From: Bodo saltans
Lineage: Eukaryota > Euglenozoa > Kinetoplastea > Eubodonida > Bodonidae
DNA length: 59,659 bases
Assembly: GCA_001460835.1 (NCBI GenBank)
Contig: CYKH01002117.1
Location: 729-60,387, forward strand
Direction of reading: 5' to 3'
Every line of letters begins with the position of its first letter. Position 1 is the stretch's first letter. Under the pieces are notes generated by a model that was not told the DNA's origin, made no database searches, and worked only from the letters and a program-made list of their open reading frames with translations. A program made the position numbers and the translations under genes. Of this stretch, positions 29,952 through 39,044 are shown piece after piece.

Positions 29952-30535
29952 TGAGTAGCAGTGGCCCATTGTGGTTTCCGTCGGAGTCCACATTGGTAGA
30001 GCTCCACCGAGATCTATCTCAGTCACAACAGGCGGCTGCTAGCAGTAGTGGTGCAACCACCAGGACTCAGCAGCAGCAGTCGATTTGGGCGACGGTGTCC
30101 ATGAATGACGACCTCCTTCAATCAGTCGCGTCACGAGTGTCACAAACATTCTGCCTTCGACTGCACCCAAGGATGCACAACACACAGCGAATGGCCGCCA
30201 CTGGAAGCCAACGCTGCCTTGCGGATGCCCTTCGTGTCGTTCTGCAGCGTGAGGTCAGCACTCAGAGCCTCATTGACAACATCAACTTTAACATCAGCGT
30301 TGTCCTCAGTGGCCACGTAGCAGTGTTTCTGTCATCCGAAGATCAAGGAAGTGTGCAACAAGCCGCTGCCGTTGTCACGAAGCACTTAGCCGCGTTACAG
30401 AATGCCGGGTTTCACGTGGTTGACTATGGCTTTGTCGTGGCTCGATCCAACGACTCTCCATTCTCGCTTGCGTCGCTTACTGACAATATCTCAGCATCGT
30501 CATCCATTGTCGTCCTTGACGTCCATGTCGCGTAA
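27074..30535 (+). CDS. Zinc-binding-like protein with divergent caspase-like domain
   Basis: The 1153-residue protein has two notable parts. First, two CxxC pairs, C181-C184 (KKCGLCDVMF) and C263-C266 (VCRFCAQFF), flank a Ser-rich insert and could bind zinc. Second, about residues 575-840 show the strand order of a peptidase C14 (caspase/metacaspase) fold: VHVLVMCCNSYPN, then VRILQNDDVTPRAVGAFLQD, then LMLFFGLVEHAEGRFGDAIL with H663, then TLVIDCCFGPL with C781-C782. In metacaspases the dyad is His in SGHG and Cys in DCCHSG; here a His and the Cys pair sit at corresponding places but the surrounding signatures are altered. A disordered insert of about 60 residues lies between them. The C-terminus has polyQ. 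Activity is uncertain; it may be a pseudo-protease. The frame extends upstream to 27062 without an ATG. Confidence 0.65.
29921..29950 (+). repeat. (CAG)10 microsatellite encoding polyglutamine
   Basis: Ten perfect CAG codons occur in frame in the caspase-like gene, giving ten Gln in a row. A shorter run of four occurs at about 30068-30079. Perfect triplet runs are prone to length change. Confidence 0.95.
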
Positions 30536-30741
30536 GCGTGTTGTTGTTGGCAGATCAGACCAGGGTCCGGGGATCGTGTTATTTGTGTGTAGAATACTTG
30601 TGTGTACTATTAGAAAGTGGAAGTGGAAAGCGCTGGTTTGCTCTTTGACAACACTTCTCGCCCTCGCATACTTACGTCCCTCTCTGTTTTTTTTTTCTTG
30701 TTTCTACGTAAAAAGCAGACACAAACTAGATTTCTTTGACT

Positions 30742-32262
30742 ATGTTACGAGGTTGCTTGTCAACGACTGGTGGCGCGGGGCGGCAACTCATGGCAGCATC
30801 CATGGTGAGAATGTGCCCTGCGAACATCACCCTGAGCGCTCGCTGCTGTGCAACACCATCGCAACCTCCAACAGATGCAATGGCCACAATGTCTGGAAGT
30901 GTCGATGCAGTAGCGATTCCTATTCGTTTTACTCCAGGCTCTGGCCCTGGTGGCGCACTGGCAGCACCATCAACGGCAGTCACTGGGCACTGTGATGTCC
31001 TCAGTGAATGTGTCACCCAAGCAGACGAACTGACAATGCAAATGAAAGCTCAAGAGGCAACCGGGTCGGCCGGGCAAGTTCTCACTAAAGAAGGGATGGA
31101 GGAGTTCATGGAAGAGTTAAAATCTTCCGCATGCGCTGAAATGACAACTCTCATCCAAGAAACAAAAGGTTCTGTGATGCTTCAGCAAGCGGGTATGCAT
31201 GAACTTCGTCGTACGTTGCACTACACGACGAACTTAATGGAACGGAAGTGGATTGATGACGCCACTCAATACACGCCAATGATGAGGATGCTGACGGTGG
31301 AGCTTCTCCGGCGAGACAACGACGGCGTCTTGAGTCCCGATGATGTCCTCTACGTATCGTCGCATATTATCGTGTCCAACTTTTACAACCGTCAACTGTG
31401 GAATCGGCTCGAGAAGTCCATGCTGAAGTTCTCCAACTTTGAGCTGATTGACATTGCGTCTATTAAATCCCTCACGACGAAGCTGTTCCGATCACGCAAA
31501 GGTTGCGCTCCAGAAACGATGGACGTGAGAAGGAAAATCTTGAACGCTATGTCACGGCGTGTTGGTGTCTTGGCAAACGATTTTGATATTCCGTCTCTAC
31601 TTGGTGTGCTTCAGTGCTATGCTGCGCATGATTTGCTACCGCGCTGGATTGAGCCACTCGCGCATCGTGCGGCGAACCACATTGGCGACTACACGCCCCA
31701 CGAGTGTGCGACGATGGGGAGCGTGTTGCGGAGGTGGGGTTTGATGAGGTTGGAGGTGTGCGAGAAATTGTTAGAGCGCATTGTCACAACTGATACCCTC
31801 ACCCACCATATGGCAACCAACGCCTTATTCTCTGTGAAGCTTTGCTACGGCCGTATCAGTGAGGGCGGCCGCAATGCGATGAACGCAGAGCCAATGAAGC
31901 AAAAGCTTCGAGCAATGGGCGAACAGATTGGTGCTCGTCTTGATGAGGTGGTGTATCCAGCGCTGCCGGTTGTGCTGAGAATTCTTGATGTAGTCGTCAC
32001 CATGAAAATCTACGTGCCGAGGAAATGTCTTGAGGGCATCTTCCAGCAAGCGAATGATATGATGGGTGTGCTGATTGAGGGGAAGGACGAGTTGGTGGAC
32101 CCCAAGACGAAGAAACGCGTGAGACCGATCACTGCTGAGGAGGCTCGACAGCTTCAAGCACTGCTCAATCATTATGGTACGGATCTTAGTGCGGAGCTGA
32201 GTGCGAGGCTAAAGCAGGCGTTTGCTGATGGCCTTCTCCCTGACGAGGAATCCATGTTCTGA
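30742..32262 (+). CDS. Probable mitochondrial helical-repeat protein
   Basis: The 506 residues start with a basic, Ser/Ala-rich segment (MLRGCLSTTGGAGRQLMAAS) typical of mitochondrial import. From about 150 on the chain is all-helical with repeated patterns such as FDIPSLLGVLQCYAAHDLLP and YTPHECATMGSVLRRWGLMR. These resemble the degenerate ARM/FASTK/octotricopeptide-like repeats of kinetoplastid mitochondrial RNA-processing and ribosome-assembly proteins. The sequence alone does not fix which complex. The next gene has similar features. The first codon of the open frame (30736) is TTG, so the ATG at 30742 is used. Confidence 0.65.
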   Translation: MLRGCLSTTGGAGRQLMAASMVRMCPANITLSARCCATPSQPPTDAMATMSGSVDAVAIPIRFTPGSGPGGALAAPSTAVTGHCDVLSECVTQADELTMQMKAQEATGSAGQVLTKEGMEEFMEELKSSACAEMTTLIQETKGSVMLQQAGMHELRRTLHYTTNLMERKWIDDATQYTPMMRMLTVELLRRDNDGVLSPDDVLYVSSHIIVSNFYNRQLWNRLEKSMLKFSNFELIDIASIKSLTTKLFRSRKGCAPETMDVRRKILNAMSRRVGVLANDFDIPSLLGVLQCYAAHDLLPRWIEPLAHRAANHIGDYTPHECATMGSVLRRWGLMRLEVCEKLLERIVTTDTLTHHMATNALFSVKLCYGRISEGGRNAMNAEPMKQKLRAMGEQIGARLDEVVYPALPVVLRILDVVVTMKIYVPRKCLEGIFQQANDMMGVLIEGKDELVDPKTKKRVRPITAEEARQLQALLNHYGTDLSAELSARLKQAFADGLLPDEESMF

Positions 32263-32420
32263 GTCTGTTTGTGTTGTTCCTCGAAAAAAATAATTTGTCG
32301 CTAGTTTCGTATCTGTCCGTCCTGTGCCGTGTGTCGAGAATCGTTCTTTTTCGTTTCGTATCAGAAGCAGGGCATCGCATGCCCCATCTTATAAATTATT
32401 GTTAACACAACACGATCGAC

Positions 32421-33812
32421 ATGCGCAGGCTGGTGGCTGCCTTTTCCGTCCCCGTGAGTGTATTTGTGTGCCGTCGAGCCAATTGGACAGAAGCCCTTGT
32501 ACCAATGCTTGATGAACTCGAAGGTGTGCTGGGTGAAGGTGAACATGCAGACGCCTCACAGCAAGCTGCGAAGCGTGTGTCACACTGGCTGATAGAGCCC
32601 AACATCAACGACGGTGGCGCACCGAGTGAATTGCGGAGTTTGGTAAACAAATATTCGATCCCGGCATCGACGCTGATGACAGTGCCTGGAGAGACTGATG
32701 ATGAGGTGACGGTATCATCACTTCGAATTTTGGCCTTTGTGCAAGCTGTTTCTGCGTTGGTAGAGCAGCTGCAATCAGATGATGTTACGCGAGGTACTCT
32801 TCGCGAGGCGTCCGTACAGATACTGCTTGAGTACGGTGTTCAAATGGTGCAGGGCAAAACCGCGGCGGCCATACGGAGTCTCATTACGAGTGACGTTGCG
32901 CTGCGGGATCGAGCACCGGAGTCCGATATTTCTGCTGGAGTCGGCACTTCCGCTGAGATATCGCGTTCACTTCTTCACGCAACAGTGGCTGTGCTTCGGG
33001 TTCTTGAATCCGACGGTCAACTTCATGTGCACGAGCAGCACCTTTCTCGACTGCGGGTCTTTCTGCGTCCTGCACTCGTGTGTGCATCTCATCTTTCCGT
33101 AGCGGAGCTGTGCGACATTGGCTTTGGTTTGGCGTGCACTAGCGACGCGCCGATTTCGACGAGCGGAGGCTTTGCATCATCTGGAGCATCGTATGAGGAT
33201 CACAACGACTGGGTTGCATTTGCGGGGGAGTTGGTGAGGCGGCTGCGCCATCAAGTAACACCAAGTGCAATGGCCGCAAAGGAATTCAGCAAGTCATCCA
33301 AGTTCGCGTTTTCGCTACGTGAGAGGAAGGAACGAGAGAAGTTGGAGCAACTCAATCGAAACTCTGAGACCGATGAAAATAACATGAATCTATTCACTGT
33401 TAGCGAACTAGCGAGTTTGGCCACGTCGTTGGGACTATCTCAGTTTCGCGACGCAACATTTGCTGGCCTCTCCACTTCATCAACATCACCACCACCTGCG
33501 GACGGCGTGGTGACGTCCGGTCAACTATGGGATTGGATGGCTCAAGCGACATGCAAGCTCGTCGAGGCAGAGGTGAGCGTTGCTGCTGCTGCTGTAGCGG
33601 GAGATGATACGCAACCACTTGACCTAAGCTTCTCGCGACAGGATCTCCGCTCCATTTGCTTTGCATGTGACTACGCAGGGCAGCCCGCTGCGTATGACCG
33701 CATCATGAGGATGTTGGTGAACACCCAAGTCGTGGGAGCGTATATTCCATCGCCATCTTCGGCAAGAACGGAATCATTCGCAAAGTTGGGAACAGCAATC
33801 GACGAGAGATGA
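32421..33812 (+). CDS. Probable mitochondrial helical-repeat protein, second
   Basis: The 463-residue product opens with MRRLVAAFSVPVSVFVCRRA, a good mitochondrial presequence. It is largely helical, with units like LSVAELCDIGFGLACTS, FTVSELASLATSLGLSQFRD and FSRQDLRSICFACDYAGQPA. These have the spacing of FASTK/octotricopeptide-like repeats and are reminiscent of the preceding gene, so the two could be old tandem relatives. A short Lys/Glu-rich stretch (SLRERKEREKLEQLNRN) interrupts them. Its stop at 33812 lies 148 bases before the preferred start of the pseudouridine-synthase gene. Confidence 0.6.
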   Translation: MRRLVAAFSVPVSVFVCRRANWTEALVPMLDELEGVLGEGEHADASQQAAKRVSHWLIEPNINDGGAPSELRSLVNKYSIPASTLMTVPGETDDEVTVSSLRILAFVQAVSALVEQLQSDDVTRGTLREASVQILLEYGVQMVQGKTAAAIRSLITSDVALRDRAPESDISAGVGTSAEISRSLLHATVAVLRVLESDGQLHVHEQHLSRLRVFLRPALVCASHLSVAELCDIGFGLACTSDAPISTSGGFASSGASYEDHNDWVAFAGELVRRLRHQVTPSAMAAKEFSKSSKFAFSLRERKEREKLEQLNRNSETDENNMNLFTVSELASLATSLGLSQFRDATFAGLSTSSTSPPPADGVVTSGQLWDWMAQATCKLVEAEVSVAAAAVAGDDTQPLDLSFSRQDLRSICFACDYAGQPAAYDRIMRMLVNTQVVGAYIPSPSSARTESFAKLGTAIDER

Positions 33813-33960
33813 CATCATAAACAAGAAGATGAATAATGGCTACTTGACCCCAGCAGCCTTTTCAATCTTGCACACAAACGCCTTGTTGTTTGTCCAATGT
33901 TCACCAACGAAGGTGATACATAATTATGTGTTGCCCATACATCAGCACCTCGTTGTCTCA

Positions 33961-35829
33961 ATGCTAAACTTTCTTCCGCGACGCTGTACTCAAATACGAG
34001 CTGCGTCGACAAGTGCATCCAAACACACACTACCACTTTCTGAATCTCCACAAGTTCCTCGATCTCCTCATCGTCCTCTTGCCCAAAATTGTCTTCATCG
34101 AAAGGGTCGTCGCCGAGGCAATACACCTCCCGGTGCCGCTAGAGTATCGTGGATGAGCGACGCCACACACGTTCTTCCACCGATATGGTTCGATGACACT
34201 GAGGGTCGCCGTCACGTGGCACCCTATTTCCACACACTACGCGTTCGCGCGAAGGGGCGATGGTTGGGCCGCACAGCTGTGGATATTTTTACGAAGGAAT
34301 TTTCCCATCATTCACGAGAATATTACCTTCAAGCTGCGCAGCAACAACGATTAGCGATTGAAGTCATCAATGAGGGGAAAACAAAGCAGCAGGGTGGCGG
34401 AAAGCGTCCACGAACGCAACAAAGCGACGTCCCTCGCGATGATGTGGTTTCCACCCCAACATCTGCTCCCACCACCGAGGACACTGCCGCAGTAGTAGCC
34501 CGAGATCCATCCACTCATTTACTCGAGCGGTCTGATGTGCTCGTGCACATCATTCATAAGCATGAACTCTCTGTATTTTCCGACGCACTTCCCGTCATCG
34601 AGGGGGTTTTCTTAGATCCCTCAAGCCCCTTCTACGGAATTGTCTTAATCAACAAACCGTGCAGTTTGCCGACCCACAGCAGCGGCCGATACCATTTCAA
34701 CACCTGTCTCGCCATGTTGGAGGCTTGGCTTTCATCGTTAGCAAACACGCCACAGGTAGAGGCATCAGTGCCTGCTTCTGTGAATCACCTGCCCTTGCCC
34801 CAACAACACATTGAGTACGCTGTTGTCCCCACTCAGCACATTGCTAAATGGAGCGACGCTGTTGCTCTTGACGACCGACACAGTCTCGTCGATTTCGTGA
34901 AGGCAACGATACAACGTGAGGGAGGCTTTGAACTCAGAGCATGCCACCGTCTTGACAAGGCCACGTCTGGAGTGTTGTTGTGTGCGTTAACGTCTCAAGC
35001 TGCGGCAGTGGTTGGTGACTTGCTAGCAGCGAAGACGAAGTCAGTGAGTGCGGCGGTCTGTAATGACGACGAATTGGAGGAGGGTGTCGCACCTTCCACT
35101 GGTGCAGTGGGTTGGCTGACGGCCGATGTGATGAAATCATTTGCAATTCTCAAGACGTACATCACTCGCGTCTCTGGAACTTTTCCACTTCGAGGGGGAC
35201 GTAGCACCACTACGACAACGTCGAGCAGCAGTGAGGAGTATGCGCTGCTGCCGCTAAGTGATGACATTGTTGACTTTGATTGGGCGATCACAGTGCCACT
35301 GGAGGTTGACCAGAGGTGGCGCCGATTCGATGACGCCGATGGCGATTGCCCTGCAGCTGCGACTGGTGACGCAGAAGCGGCAATGAAAACAAAGTGCCAA
35401 GCCTCCGTGACCCTGTGCAAGCGGATGTGGATCGACGAGGAGGCACAGGAAAGCGTTGTGCTTTGTGTGCCATTGACAGGACGAACGCACCAAATTCGTC
35501 GCCACCTTGCCCACGTCGGCTTCCCTATCGCAAACGATTCCAAATACAACGCATTTATTAAGGCTCGATGTGCGCAGGAAGGCCGGCCGGTGTTCTACAG
35601 TTTTGATCGACTGCCACTTGAACTGACGAGGAGTGGCGTCGTGGAGAACGACCCGCTGTGCAGCGAGTGTCAACAAATCTTACCAGTAACCAAGTCTGGC
35701 AACGTTGAGTCCGCCATTTATTTGCATGCATGGCGATACCGCTTGCTAATCGACAAGGGTCCTAGCCCCGCCAACACAGAAGAAGGTGTGTTTGAGACGC
35801 AGCTTCCCTACTGGGCCACTTCGAAATGA
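33961..35829 (+). CDS. RluA-family pseudouridine synthase, probably mitochondrial
   Basis: This enzyme isomerises uridine to pseudouridine in RNA. The catalytic motif HRLDKATSGVLL carries Asp332 as the nucleophile. The C-terminal motif VPLTGRTHQIRRHLAHVGFP is the second family block, and DVLVHIIHKHE before the core is typical of eukaryotic members. The frame is open back to an ATG at 33829, only 16 bases after the previous stop. However, a pyrimidine-rich stretch and AGs at about 33850-33946 lie between, and MLNFLPRRCTQIRAASTSAS at 33961 makes a good mitochondrial presequence, so 33961 is preferred (622 residues). Acidic or Ser-rich inserts enlarge it well beyond the bacterial enzyme. The target RNA is unknown. 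Confidence 0.9.
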   Translation: MLNFLPRRCTQIRAASTSASKHTLPLSESPQVPRSPHRPLAQNCLHRKGRRRGNTPPGAARVSWMSDATHVLPPIWFDDTEGRRHVAPYFHTLRVRAKGRWLGRTAVDIFTKEFSHHSREYYLQAAQQQRLAIEVINEGKTKQQGGGKRPRTQQSDVPRDDVVSTPTSAPTTEDTAAVVARDPSTHLLERSDVLVHIIHKHELSVFSDALPVIEGVFLDPSSPFYGIVLINKPCSLPTHSSGRYHFNTCLAMLEAWLSSLANTPQVEASVPASVNHLPLPQQHIEYAVVPTQHIAKWSDAVALDDRHSLVDFVKATIQREGGFELRACHRLDKATSGVLLCALTSQAAAVVGDLLAAKTKSVSAAVCNDDELEEGVAPSTGAVGWLTADVMKSFAILKTYITRVSGTFPLRGGRSTTTTTSSSSEEYALLPLSDDIVDFDWAITVPLEVDQRWRRFDDADGDCPAAATGDAEAAMKTKCQASVTLCKRMWIDEEAQESVVLCVPLTGRTHQIRRHLAHVGFPIANDSKYNAFIKARCAQEGRPVFYSFDRLPLELTRSGVVENDPLCSECQQILPVTKSGNVESAIYLHAWRYRLLIDKGPSPANTEEGVFETQLPYWATSK

Positions 35830-35994
35830 AGTCGTCGCCAAGCCCCTCGACACATGTTTGCACACAAATAATGACTTCGATCGCTCGCTTAATGAAATCA
35901 TAAACAACGCTCTATTGGAACGATTTTCCTTACTTAAAAACAAGAATAATGCGTGATACAACACGCTAAAAGGTGAACAAAGAACAGGAAAGAA

Positions 35995-37020
35995 ATGAGT
36001 GTTACAAGCCAACCCAATCCAAATGCCAGTCTGGCGAGTAGCATTGTTGCCCCGCACGTAGAGTTTAGCTCCTTGGATGCTGAAACATCACGTCTGATCA
36101 GTTACTGTCGGTGGGTTCTCGGGGGGTATAGCCTCATTCAGCTGGCATCAAGTATCGCGCTGATGATTCTTATCCAAACATATTGGGCGTCTGACTCGTG
36201 TGCCTCGTTTTCTGCCTACAGCACATCGGACAGTGTGATTTGCGAGATCGGGCTTCCGCTGTTTGTGTTTGCGTCGTTTGGTATTGCGCTTCTGATTGTC
36301 ATGTCAGCCTTAGGAATCTATGGCGCTTACAGCGTACGTCGATTGTTTGTTTGTATTTACCTTTCCCTGTCACTCGGGCTCGTCCTTTTGTTGGCGTTTG
36401 CTCTTACCCTCGTGGTGTCCATGAAGCTTCCGTTTGTTGAATTTGGCATCGCTCCATTGATATTTCTCGTGTTCGCATTCGTGCCGGTTGTCACGGCGAT
36501 TCTACTCTTGAGATTTAAGTCTTTGGACAAGGACGCTGAGGACCAACCATCGTACTCCATGATGGAGACCGTGCTGACGTTTCCCATTCATACCGGTCCG
36601 ACGGCTGCAACATCGACGACGCGCCGAGAGCCTTCGGCAGACAACGACAATGACTTCTATGCAAGCTTGACTGGGACCACGGCAGCAGGTCAACATAGTG
36701 CGATCCCAGTCGCCAATGACAGCATTCTATTTTCGATGCAACGACCATCGCCCACAGAAGGGAGTTCGCGTGGAGTGAGGAATGAGAGAGGGTCTCCGGT
36801 AGGAAGCGATGATGTCGCCGCTCATTCTTATCATGATCCAAGAATGGAGGTGCTGCAACAGTCAAGCCCTCTCGGCGGAGGACCGACGCAGCCATCATCG
36901 CCAACAGCAAAACCATCAACACAAAAAGGGCCAACGACACCTGGATCTATTCAACCACCACAACGACTAGCGAAAAAACCCACCGCGATGGACGACGATG
37001 AATTCATGTCATTTTTGTAG
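35995..37020 (+). CDS. Four-span membrane protein, unknown function
   Basis: Four hydrophobic helices are clear at about residues 41-63, 85-109, 117-142 and 150-172. The short first loop holds two Cys (C69, C83), and the second loop is only a few residues (VRRL). The layout recalls tetraspan (MARVEL/tetraspanin-like) proteins, but the long second extracellular loop and CCG motif of tetraspanins are absent. The C-terminal 165 residues are polar and Ser/Pro/Gln-rich, probably cytosolic and phosphorylated. The end, AMDDDEFMSFL, is a compact acidic-hydrophobic tail. No family could be assigned. Confidence 0.75.
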   Translation: MSVTSQPNPNASLASSIVAPHVEFSSLDAETSRLISYCRWVLGGYSLIQLASSIALMILIQTYWASDSCASFSAYSTSDSVICEIGLPLFVFASFGIALLIVMSALGIYGAYSVRRLFVCIYLSLSLGLVLLLAFALTLVVSMKLPFVEFGIAPLIFLVFAFVPVVTAILLLRFKSLDKDAEDQPSYSMMETVLTFPIHTGPTAATSTTRREPSADNDNDFYASLTGTTAAGQHSAIPVANDSILFSMQRPSPTEGSSRGVRNERGSPVGSDDVAAHSYHDPRMEVLQQSSPLGGGPTQPSSPTAKPSTQKGPTTPGSIQPPQRLAKKPTAMDDDEFMSFL

Positions 37021-37598
37021 CCAGTCAATTAAAAATGATGTGTAATGATTCTGTCTAGAACCAGTCTGACACCCCGCGTAGGTGCCAACAACAAAAAAGA
37101 AGTTGTATCCATTATCAAGCAAAATTTGTTTCTGTTTTCGAGAGGATGCGGCCGATGGGCCCCTCCTTTCTGCCGTTTCCTCAACTGTTACCTCTAGCTA
37201 TTGCTGAGTGCCCTGGACCACAGCTCACATTGTGTCGTCATGCGCACGAACGTAACGCGCGTGTTGTAGTTGCATTTTTTTTTGTTTCCCCACCTGTCGC
37301 CCATGACACAAATAGCTGATTCTTACGAGACAACGCGTTTTCCACGTACCTTGTTCAATTACGTGAACCGCACGATATCTACGGTATGTCACGTTGTCAT
37401 CTACCCTATGTGTGATGGTTGCGTGCGAGTTGTTCCTGTTTTTATTCGTTTGAGTGATCAGATGGGTTAGAAGCAGTTGAGTAAAACTGCAGTTGAATCG
37501 GAATTTGAAATTTTTTTGTGATGTTGGGGATACAACGTCATACGTCTGAGAGTTTCTTTTTGTTGTTTGACTGTTTGCATGTAAAGAGGAGAGCAAAG
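37021..37598 (+). other. Longest intergenic region in the window
   Basis: These 578 bases lack any convincing large gene. They contain one candidate short ORF (37146-37319) and another weaker one (37303-37470, 55 codons). T-rich tracts occur at about 37126-37137, 37275-37288 and 37549-37570; the last precedes the next gene. Reverse-strand open frames are present but lack supporting signals. No tRNA-like boxes were noticed. The unusual length for this tightly packed array is the reason to look further. Confidence 0.6.
37146..37319 (+). CDS. Candidate short ORF, 57 residues
   Basis: An ATG three bases after a pyrimidine tract plus AG (tttgtttctgttttcgag) opens 57 codons ending in TGA at 37317. 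The product would begin MRPMGPSFLPFPQLLPLAIA, with no recognisable domain. A run of nine T in the reading frame (three Phe) argues for caution. It could equally be a non-coding spacer with a chance frame. Ribosome profiling or conservation would decide. Confidence 0.2.
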   Translation: MRPMGPSFLPFPQLLPLAIAECPGPQLTLCRHAHERNARVVVAFFFVSPPVAHDTNS

Positions 37599-38843
37599 AT
37601 GGCCGATGATGCGCAACAGGAGGAAATTGGTTTGGAAGTTGAGGAGTGGACCGAACCCGTAGACATTACTGTACTCGGCGACGACGGACCATCGACAATA
37701 TTTGTTGGTGGCTTCAGTGACGTTCGCACTGCCAAAGATGGCATAGAGAAGATGATTTACAGAGATGACAAACTTGTGTTTCTCGAGGGGCAATACGAAG
37801 GAAATCTTATTCTGGATTCCACGTACCTCGATGGTGTGCAGATTATTGGTGAGGGTGAGGTTGTCTTCAGCGGCCAGCTCGTCGTAGCGTATTCATCGTA
37901 TGACCCAGATCGACTCCTGAAGGTCCCTCAAGCCGCAGAAGTAGATGAAGGTGCCGCCGCCGCCGTGACCGAAGCAGGTGAAGACGCAGCGCCGCCACCA
38001 GAGGAAGAGGCTGAGGAGGAGGGTGAGGAGGGCAAGAAGACGGTTGTCGTACGGCCACCCAAGGTCGCTCTCAGCAACATGAAATTCTTAGGCGGAGCGT
38101 TGACGGAAGGCCTTGCAACGGGATATGTGGATGACTGCGTATTCGGGACTCCTTTTGGCGAGCCTGCGTTGGACTACTGCGCCACGATTGCATCGCTGTC
38201 CGATGTCGTTTTCACTCGCTCAAAGTTTTATGGAAGCGGCAAGTCTGTCATTTACGCATTTCCAAGAGCAAGAGGACTCTTCACCGAGTGCACGTTTGAG
38301 GGATCCATTCCAGCGGTGACGCACGCCGAGACAATCCGTCGGCGCAGGGGCTACGTCCCTCCACCACCGCCACCACCCACGGCACCCACGACCGTGCACT
38401 GCGAGGTTGGGCTTTACTTCGACGACGCAGATATCCGTGTTGAGCGCAGCACTGTCTCTCAGGTTGGCATCGGCATCTTATGTCGTGATACGTGCAAGGA
38501 TACAGTGGTGGATGATTGCTTAGTGACAAAAACGTCGACGACTGGGATCTTGCTCATGGACAGCGCCTCGCCGAAGATTGTGCGCTCACGAGTGAATCTG
38601 AATGGTCGCGAGTCTTTAGTTGTAGGCAACCACAGCCACCCAAACATTCGCGGCTGCGCTTTCGCCGGTGATGTGCGGCTGAAGACGCAAGCTGTCCACA
38701 CTGGACTCACCGATAACCTTATTGGCCTTAACCGGCAGTTAGAGGTCGAGGGCAAGAGCTTTTACACGAAGGGTTTCACAATTGTGCCAACTGACCCAAC
38801 GTTTATCAAGCCCAAGAAGGTTGTCGTTGAGGAAGACGAGTAG
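37599..38843 (+). CDS. Right-handed beta-helix repeat protein
   Basis: The 414-residue protein has an acidic N-terminus. A Glu/Pro-rich insert (EEEAEEEGEEGKK at about 155-165) and a proline stretch (PPPPPPPTAP) interrupt a set of short beta repeats. The repeats are visible as YVDDCVFGTPF, DVVFTRSKFYGSG, LFTECTFEGS, IRVERSTVSQVGIGILC, TVVDDCLVTKTSTTGILL, KIVRSRVNLNGRESLVV and NIRGCAFAGDV. This periodic pattern of Val/Ile with Cys or small residues at turns is that of PbH1 parallel beta-helices, found in pectate-lyase-like folds and several ciliary or cytoskeletal proteins. No catalytic residues are recognised, so a scaffold role is more likely. The start at 37599 follows a T-rich tract and AG; the longer frame to 37518 is rejected. 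Confidence 0.75.
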   Translation: MADDAQQEEIGLEVEEWTEPVDITVLGDDGPSTIFVGGFSDVRTAKDGIEKMIYRDDKLVFLEGQYEGNLILDSTYLDGVQIIGEGEVVFSGQLVVAYSSYDPDRLLKVPQAAEVDEGAAAAVTEAGEDAAPPPEEEAEEEGEEGKKTVVVRPPKVALSNMKFLGGALTEGLATGYVDDCVFGTPFGEPALDYCATIASLSDVVFTRSKFYGSGKSVIYAFPRARGLFTECTFEGSIPAVTHAETIRRRRGYVPPPPPPPTAPTTVHCEVGLYFDDADIRVERSTVSQVGIGILCRDTCKDTVVDDCLVTKTSTTGILLMDSASPKIVRSRVNLNGRESLVVGNHSHPNIRGCAFAGDVRLKTQAVHTGLTDNLIGLNRQLEVEGKSFYTKGFTIVPTDPTFIKPKKVVVEEDE

Positions 38844-39044
38844 TAGCTGTATTTCATCATTCCTGAGCAATGTAAACAAACGACCAAAGACCATTTCGCT
38901 GGAGATGTACTGTGCAAAGAGTTCTCAAAATTGTGAACGTAAAATTTCATCTCAAAAATCTATGTGGAGCATATTGACTACTTTCGTAATTCTAGAGTCA
39001 TTAAGGACAACAGAGAAAGCAGCAAACCGAAACAAAATTCAAAA

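Noticed and set aside
29402-30007. Long open frame on the minus strand (about 200 codons)
   Set aside because: It lies wholly inside the caspase-like gene, has low-complexity Leu from the reverse of the CAG run, and every supported gene is on the + strand.
33829-33960. N-terminal extension of the pseudouridine synthase from ATG 33829
   Set aside because: It begins 16 bases after the previous stop, leaving no room for a splice signal, and contains pyrimidine tracts and AGs itself; 33961 starts a good presequence.
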